A stretch of DNA of 64,000 bases from Marine Group III euryarchaeote CG-Bathy1 (GTDB taxonomy: Archaea > Thermoplasmatota > Poseidoniia > MGIII > CG-Epi1): NCBI GenBank assembly GCA_001875425.1, contig MIYU01000016.1, positions 1 to 64,000 on the forward strand. Reading direction: 5' to 3'. Of the stretch, positions 59,603 to 64,000 are shown in pieces. A program made the translations under genes and the position numbers. Numbering within the stretch: the first letter of the stretch is position 1; each line of letters starts with the position of its first letter. Below the pieces are notes generated by a model, which saw only the letters and a list, made by a program, of their open reading frames with translations, was not told the DNA's origin and did no database searches.

Positions 59603-59646
59603 TTATAAGAAAAGTTTAAACACAAGTACTCAAAATAGTGAACTAA

Positions 59647-59723
59647 GCCACCGTAGCTTAGACCGGCAGAGCGGCTGATTTGTAATCAGCAGGTCGGGGG
59701 TTCAAATCCCTCCGGTGGCTCCA
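59647..59723 (+). tRNA. tRNA-Thr (anticodon TGT), CCA encoded
   Basis: GCCACCG...CGGTGGC acceptor, GCTGA-TTTGTAA-TCAGC anticodon arm, T-arm GGGGGTTCAAATCCCTC. Confidence 0.95.
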
Positions 59724-59730
59724 CTTTAAA

Positions 59731-60102
59731 TTATCTAGACCAGATGTCGTCAGGAATGTCTTCGTAGACTGAATCATTAGATGAATCATCCGAATCATCG
59801 TCAGATTTTACACTGCGTGTAAAAATTTCAGAGATCTTGATAGTCCAATAATGAATCCTCCACTCACGGCCATCGTAAAGCGTTGTTTCTTCTCTAGCCG
59901 TTTCCATTAATCCTGAATCTTCAAGCATATAGAAAGTATCTCTATCTTCTGGTTGTAAAACGTTATCAATGATTCTATCACTAAAACCAAAAAAATTCAT
60001 GATGTGTCTAGACAAAGCATCTGATTCTTCAAAACTCATGTGAGAATATTCTTGACTATTAGAGATGGCTGAAGATAGATGAGATATAGTGAGTACTTCC
60101 AT
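59731..60102 (-). CDS. Conserved archaeal protein (DUF6015-like)
   Basis: MEVLTISHLSSAISNSQEYSHMSFEESDALSRHIMNFFGFSDRIIDNVLQPEDRDTFYMLEDSGL. Confidence 0.6.
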   Translation of the reverse strand: MEVLTISHLSSAISNSQEYSHMSFEESDALSRHIMNFFGFSDRIIDNVLQPEDRDTFYMLEDSGLMETAREETTLYDGREWRIHYWTIKISEIFTRSVKSDDDSDDSSNDSVYEDIPDDIWSR

Positions 60103-60196
60103 TGATTAAACTCCGTAAAAATAAAGAAACATGCTCCGAAACTTGAATAGACACTATGTATAATAATCTTTTGATGGTTTAGAAAAAGAAAAAAAC

Positions 60197-60958
60197 CTAC
60201 TTAGACTTGCTTTTCTTAGTTGGAGTTTTCTTTTTACTTTTAGGTTTTTTAGGTTTTTTAGGTTTCTTTTTATCATCAGAAACCGTATCTTTTTCTATAT
60301 ATTCTTCTACAAATTTAACATCTTTAATTTTCGCATACTTTCGAAGAGAAGAAACTACACGATATTTAGCTTGAAACCAAACTGCATCGAATTTACATCT
60401 CTCTGGCAAGGTTATAGTTGCTGAATTCTTTTCGACAGATACATTCACATCCTCATCGACAGGATAATTCAATTTGAAAAGAGAAGAGATTTTTTCTTCT
60501 TTCTTAGAGATTTTAGAAGATACGTTATATTTGAATGTCAATTCTTTTCCGGCTAAATAATGATTGTAATCTATTCTAGCTCTTGAACCGAATATAGCAA
60601 CTAATTGCCCGTGTTTTCCTTCCAATTCAATTTCTGCACCTTGATATAATTGAGCATCTGGATTCAATCTTCTTATTTTGCTTAATGATTCAGTCTGTAT
60701 AAGTTTAGTATCGCGCTCTCCGTAACCATCTACTGGAGCAATCACTACTTCTCTTTTTTCACCTACTTTAGCTTTTTTCAAATCGTTTTCTAAACCTGGA
60801 ACTAATCTTCCCTCTCCCACTACAACTAGTAATGGTGTGTAGTTTTTTCTTTCATCGTGCATATCGTTTTTCTTTGCTAAAGATTCATCAGTAGTATCGA
60901 ATAAGTTGCCTTCGGTCCAACCTTCATATTCAAAACTTATCAAGTCGCCTTCTTTCAT
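60197..60958 (-). CDS. FKBP-type peptidyl-prolyl isomerase (SlyD-like) with lysine-rich tail
   Basis: MKEGDLISFEYEGWTEGNLFDTT, VPGLENDLKKAKVGEKREVVIAPVDGYGERD, IF domain, KKPKKPKKPKSKKKTPTKKSKSK tail. Confidence 0.9.
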   Translation of the reverse strand: MKEGDLISFEYEGWTEGNLFDTTDESLAKKNDMHDERKNYTPLLVVVGEGRLVPGLENDLKKAKVGEKREVVIAPVDGYGERDTKLIQTESLSKIRRLNPDAQLYQGAEIELEGKHGQLVAIFGSRARIDYNHYLAGKELTFKYNVSSKISKKEEKISSLFKLNYPVDEDVNVSVEKNSATITLPERCKFDAVWFQAKYRVVSSLRKYAKIKDVKFVEEYIEKDTVSDDKKKPKKPKKPKSKKKTPTKKSKSK

Positions 60959-61061
60959 TGGTAGCTTGGATTGTCGGATAGAGTATTAACAAGTTATCGC
61001 TGAAAATGAAGCAAATTTGACCATAACGTTGGCTTTTAAGACAGGGGACAATACGTTACGT

Positions 61062-62114
61062 ATGAGCAAAAGACGCTCACGCGGTATGATTCTGCCTAGA
61101 ATAGTTATTTCTGGACCTGGATCTATCGAAGATATACCTATTGTAATATCTGAACTTTCTCTTCCTGAAAATGGACTCATAATATGTGATGAGATTACAT
61201 ATGATATAGCTGGAAAACGGGTTAAAGATTATATTGAAGAATCTGAACGAAAAGTAGAAGTTGTCAAGATTAAAGGAGCTAGAATTGAAGAATTGGAAAA
61301 GGTAGAACGTAATATTGAAAAATATGGATTTTTAGTTGGAATAGGAGGGGGACGTCCGATAGATATTGCAAAAAAAGCAGGATATAATGCCAACTTGCCG
61401 TTTTTGAGTGTCCCAACATCTGCTTCGCATGATGGTCTTGCCTCTGAAAGATCATCAATAAGAAATAAGGGAGCTAAAGTATCAATGCAAGCTAAACCCC
61501 CTCTTGCAGTCATAGCAGATACTGAAATAATATCGAAAGCTCCGAAAAGATTGTTACGAGCAGGATGTGGAGACATTCTAAGCAATAGAACGGCAGTACT
61601 TGATTGGAAAATAGGAAAGGAGCAAGGAGAAAAATATAGTGAATATGCAGCTGCATTATCAGATATGACGGCAGAACTTGTAGAAAAAGAAGCAAAATTA
61701 ATTTCATCTGGAGAAGAAGAAGGAGTTAGGCTTATCGTAAAAGCATTGATATCTTCTGGAGTGGCTATGTCCATAGCGGGGACTTCTAGACCTGCCAGTG
61801 GAGGAGAACACAAATTCTCTCATTGGCTTGATGCGAATTATGATAGACCTGCACTTCATGGAGAACAATGTGGCATAGGTTCTATTGTTACTATGTATTT
61901 ACATAACGGAAATTGGAAGAAAATTAAAGAAACTCTTAGAATAATAGGAGCACCTACGACCGCAAAGGAGATTGGTCTATCAGATGAGATAGCATTGAAG
62001 GCATTCAAGAATGCACGTACAATAAGGCCTGAAAGAGTAACTATATTGGATTTAGAGTCTGATGAAAGAATAGAAAAAGCTGCTCTTGAAACAGGCGTTA
62101 TAGAATTAGAGTAA
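61062..62114 (+). CDS. egsA: sn-glycerol-1-phosphate dehydrogenase
   Basis: VGIGGGRPIDIAKKAGYNANLPFLSVPTSASHDGLASERSS and GGEHKFSHWLD..HGEQCGIGSI. Confidence 0.92.
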   Translation: MSKRRSRGMILPRIVISGPGSIEDIPIVISELSLPENGLIICDEITYDIAGKRVKDYIEESERKVEVVKIKGARIEELEKVERNIEKYGFLVGIGGGRPIDIAKKAGYNANLPFLSVPTSASHDGLASERSSIRNKGAKVSMQAKPPLAVIADTEIISKAPKRLLRAGCGDILSNRTAVLDWKIGKEQGEKYSEYAAALSDMTAELVEKEAKLISSGEEEGVRLIVKALISSGVAMSIAGTSRPASGGEHKFSHWLDANYDRPALHGEQCGIGSIVTMYLHNGNWKKIKETLRIIGAPTTAKEIGLSDEIALKAFKNARTIRPERVTILDLESDERIEKAALETGVIELE

Positions 62115-62186
62115 ACCAAAACACTTATGAGCACGATATTAATTAGTGAATAGTCTTATTGTAAAGTAAGATATGGAGTTGATAAA

Positions 62187-62879
62187 ATGAAAGAAGAATT
62201 TGTTAAAGAATTAGACGATGCTATTGCAAAACACGCCCTATTAGATCATCCGTTCTATCAGATGTGGAATAAAGGAGAATTACCTATGGATGCATTAAAA
62301 GAATACTCAAAACAGTACTATTCACATGTACGTGTTTTTCCAAGATATTTAGGCGCATGTTATGCACAGTGTGATGACATAGAAGTTAGACAATTGCTCT
62401 TAGAAAATATGTGTGAAGAAGATATGGGAGAAAAAAATCATCCTGAACTATGGTTGAGATTTGTAGAAGGACTAGGTGTTTCACGAGACGAGGCAAAAAA
62501 TTCAACACCGCTTTCGAAAACTGTTGAATCAGTTGAAACTATGAAAGAACTGACGAATAGTGAAAATTACCTCGAAGGAGTTGCAGCCCTATATGCCTAT
62601 GAATCGCAAGTACCTGAAGTTGCTGAAACGAAGAGAAGGGGTTTGGCTAAATTTTACAATTTAGATGATGCTCGAGCAGTAGAATTTTTCACAGTTCATG
62701 AAGAAGCAGATTTAATACATCGTAAAGTTGAACAAGACATATTAGTTGAAGGGTGTAAAGATGAAGAGAGTCGTAAGCAGATTATCGACGCAGCAGAATC
62801 GGCAGCAAAGGCCCTCTATGGATTTTTAGATGGTGTTTATGATGCTTACATAGATCCGTCTAAATGTTGTAATAATTAG
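62187..62879 (+). CDS. CADD-family (TENA/PqqC-like) protein, putative pABA synthase
   Basis: HPFYQMWNKGELPMDALKEYSKQYYSHV; metal-ligand pattern E78/H85, E139, H171/D175/H178; YESQVPEVAETK. Confidence 0.85.
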   Translation: MKEEFVKELDDAIAKHALLDHPFYQMWNKGELPMDALKEYSKQYYSHVRVFPRYLGACYAQCDDIEVRQLLLENMCEEDMGEKNHPELWLRFVEGLGVSRDEAKNSTPLSKTVESVETMKELTNSENYLEGVAALYAYESQVPEVAETKRRGLAKFYNLDDARAVEFFTVHEEADLIHRKVEQDILVEGCKDEESRKQIIDAAESAAKALYGFLDGVYDAYIDPSKCCNN

Positions 62880-62887
62880 ATTAAAGA

Positions 62888-63079
62888 TCAGTGAGTGTGC
62901 ATATCACTACCGCAGCACATTGGTGATTTGATTTTTCCACAACCATCTGGACATTTTGAGACATCGACCGATGTACCGTCATCTTTTGTAAGTGTTGAGT
63001 GAACTAACTCTTTACCACATGAACCACATGTTAAACCATGGACAGACATGTCGCAATTATGACAAACGTATTTTACCAT
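62888..63079 (-). CDS. Small zinc-ribbon protein
   Basis: 63 aa with CHNC, CGSC, CPDGC and MCCGSDMHTH Cys/His motifs. Confidence 0.7.
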   Translation of the reverse strand: MVKYVCHNCDMSVHGLTCGSCGKELVHSTLTKDDGTSVDVSKCPDGCGKIKSPMCCGSDMHTH

Positions 63080-63131
63080 AAAATTACAAAATAATATCTC
63101 GTTTATATAAATTCAGGTTTTGAATAGAAGA

Positions 63132-64000
63132 CTATTTTTCGGAAGCTTCTGCTTCCGGTTCTTCTGCTTCCGGTTCTTCTGCTTCCGGTTCTTCTGCTTC
63201 CGGTTCAGAAGGCACATCAGATAGTCTTTCAATCAATTCTGCTTTTTTACCCGAAATAGGCAAACCCCTTTCCTTTAGAAGATCCTTTAACTCAGAAACT
63301 TTCATAGATGAATAATCTAATTCTTCTTTAGTTTCTTCTTTTGGCGATTGAGTTTCTGTTGCCTCTTCTTTATTATCCAATAATTTTTCAAGTTCTTCTT
63401 CGTTTGGAGGATTCTCCATCAATTGTGAAGGGTTTAGAACTTCAATTTTATTAACTTCGAAACGCCTTATAGGATGAATAGATTTAACTGATTTTGCAAT
63501 TTCTTTAGATAAATCTCCTGAAAAGATTCTTTTGAGTGAAACATCTAGAGTAGTAGAAGAAATGGTGTCTGTTATAATTTTTTGAGCGTTTAGATTCATA
63601 TCACGCATAGTCGATCTCTGTAGTTTTTTATCAATAATCATTATAGGCTTGATTCTGAGAGAAATTCCATCTTTAGTTTCTATAATGAAGTTTGAACTTA
63701 ACTTACATTGTTGACGTCTAGTTAATGAACGTAGATAATCTGTAGTAAGATGGTGACCGATATAATTTGTAAATGCATTTAGCCCTCTGACTTCAGTTAT
63801 TCTAAATTTGAGCATGAAATGCTTTTGAGAATAGCCTCCAGATAACATATGTAAAGGTGCTTGAGTAGTTCTACCTGGGACTGTATCTGGGATATCTGAA
63901 GGAGTTTGGCCTATGATGGCATAATTGAACATTCTCGGTGCATGTAATGAATACCAAGATTTAGATTTCCATCTATCTTTTGCTTTTCTGGACGAACTTG
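63132..64000 (-). CDS. rps3ae: 30S ribosomal protein S3Ae with C-terminal SAP domain (N-terminus beyond window)
   Basis: Open frame continues upstream of the listed Met to the window edge (SSRKAKDRWKSKSWYSLHAPRMFNYAIIG); S3Ae core; SAP motif SSMKVSELKDLLKERGLPISGKKAELIERLSD. Confidence 0.88.
   Translation of the reverse strand, partial: SSSRKAKDRWKSKSWYSLHAPRMFNYAIIGQTPSDIPDTVPGRTTQAPLHMLSGGYSQKHFMLKFRITEVRGLNAFTNYIGHHLTTDYLRSLTRRQQCKLSSNFIIETKDGISLRIKPIMIIDKKLQRSTMRDMNLNAQKIITDTISSTTLDVSLKRIFSGDLSKEIAKSVKSIHPIRRFEVNKIEVLNPSQLMENPPNEEELEKLLDNKEEATETQSPKEETKEELDYSSMKVSELKDLLKERGLPISGKKAELIERLSDVPSEPEAEEPEAEEPEAEEPEAEASEK
63147..63206. repeat. Four perfect 15-bp tandem repeats (ttctgcttccggttc)
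   Basis: Direct reading; encodes (EPEAE)n in the S3Ae tail. Confidence 0.95.

Noticed and set aside
61229-61813. Minus-strand 194-aa ORF
   Set aside because: Lies antisense inside the strongly supported glycerol-1-phosphate dehydrogenase gene; no recognisable domain.

Overview
This 64 kb window looks like a chromosomal segment of an AT-rich euryarchaeon. The markers are PolD DP2, PriL, RFC-S, S8e, S3Ae, SRP19, class I LysRS, CDP-archaeol synthase and glycerol-1-phosphate dehydrogenase. Gene content and the giant Ca-repeat secreted proteins suggest Thermoplasmatota / Marine Group II-III; that placement is inference. The window is densely coding with many overlapping start/stop codons. I see two full tRNAs and one 3' tRNA fragment, and no rRNA, CRISPR array, transposase or intein. 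The most interesting items are: (1) a CADD-family protein (62187-62879) in which every active-site residue I recall from chlamydial CT610 is present at a constant -3 offset, predicting self-sacrificial pABA synthesis; (2) a full-length archaeal homologue of the human anaemia-linked nuclease CDIN1/C15orf41 (38109-38876); (3) a MoxR-DUF58-DUF4350-transglutaminase/DUF4129 operon (22179-32999) whose transglutaminase is a 2027-aa protein with thrombospondin-type-3 and Ig-like repeats; (4) a ribbon-helix-helix gene with three GACATAT boxes running into its start codon; (5) ribosomal protein S3Ae with a C-terminal SAP domain; (6) a membrane-anchored coiled-coil/pentapeptide beta-helix protein; (7) an ABC-2 exporter operon ending in a pilin-like lamin-tail-domain protein; (8) unannotated small zinc-finger microproteins. 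All family assignments come from motif recognition only; no searches were run.
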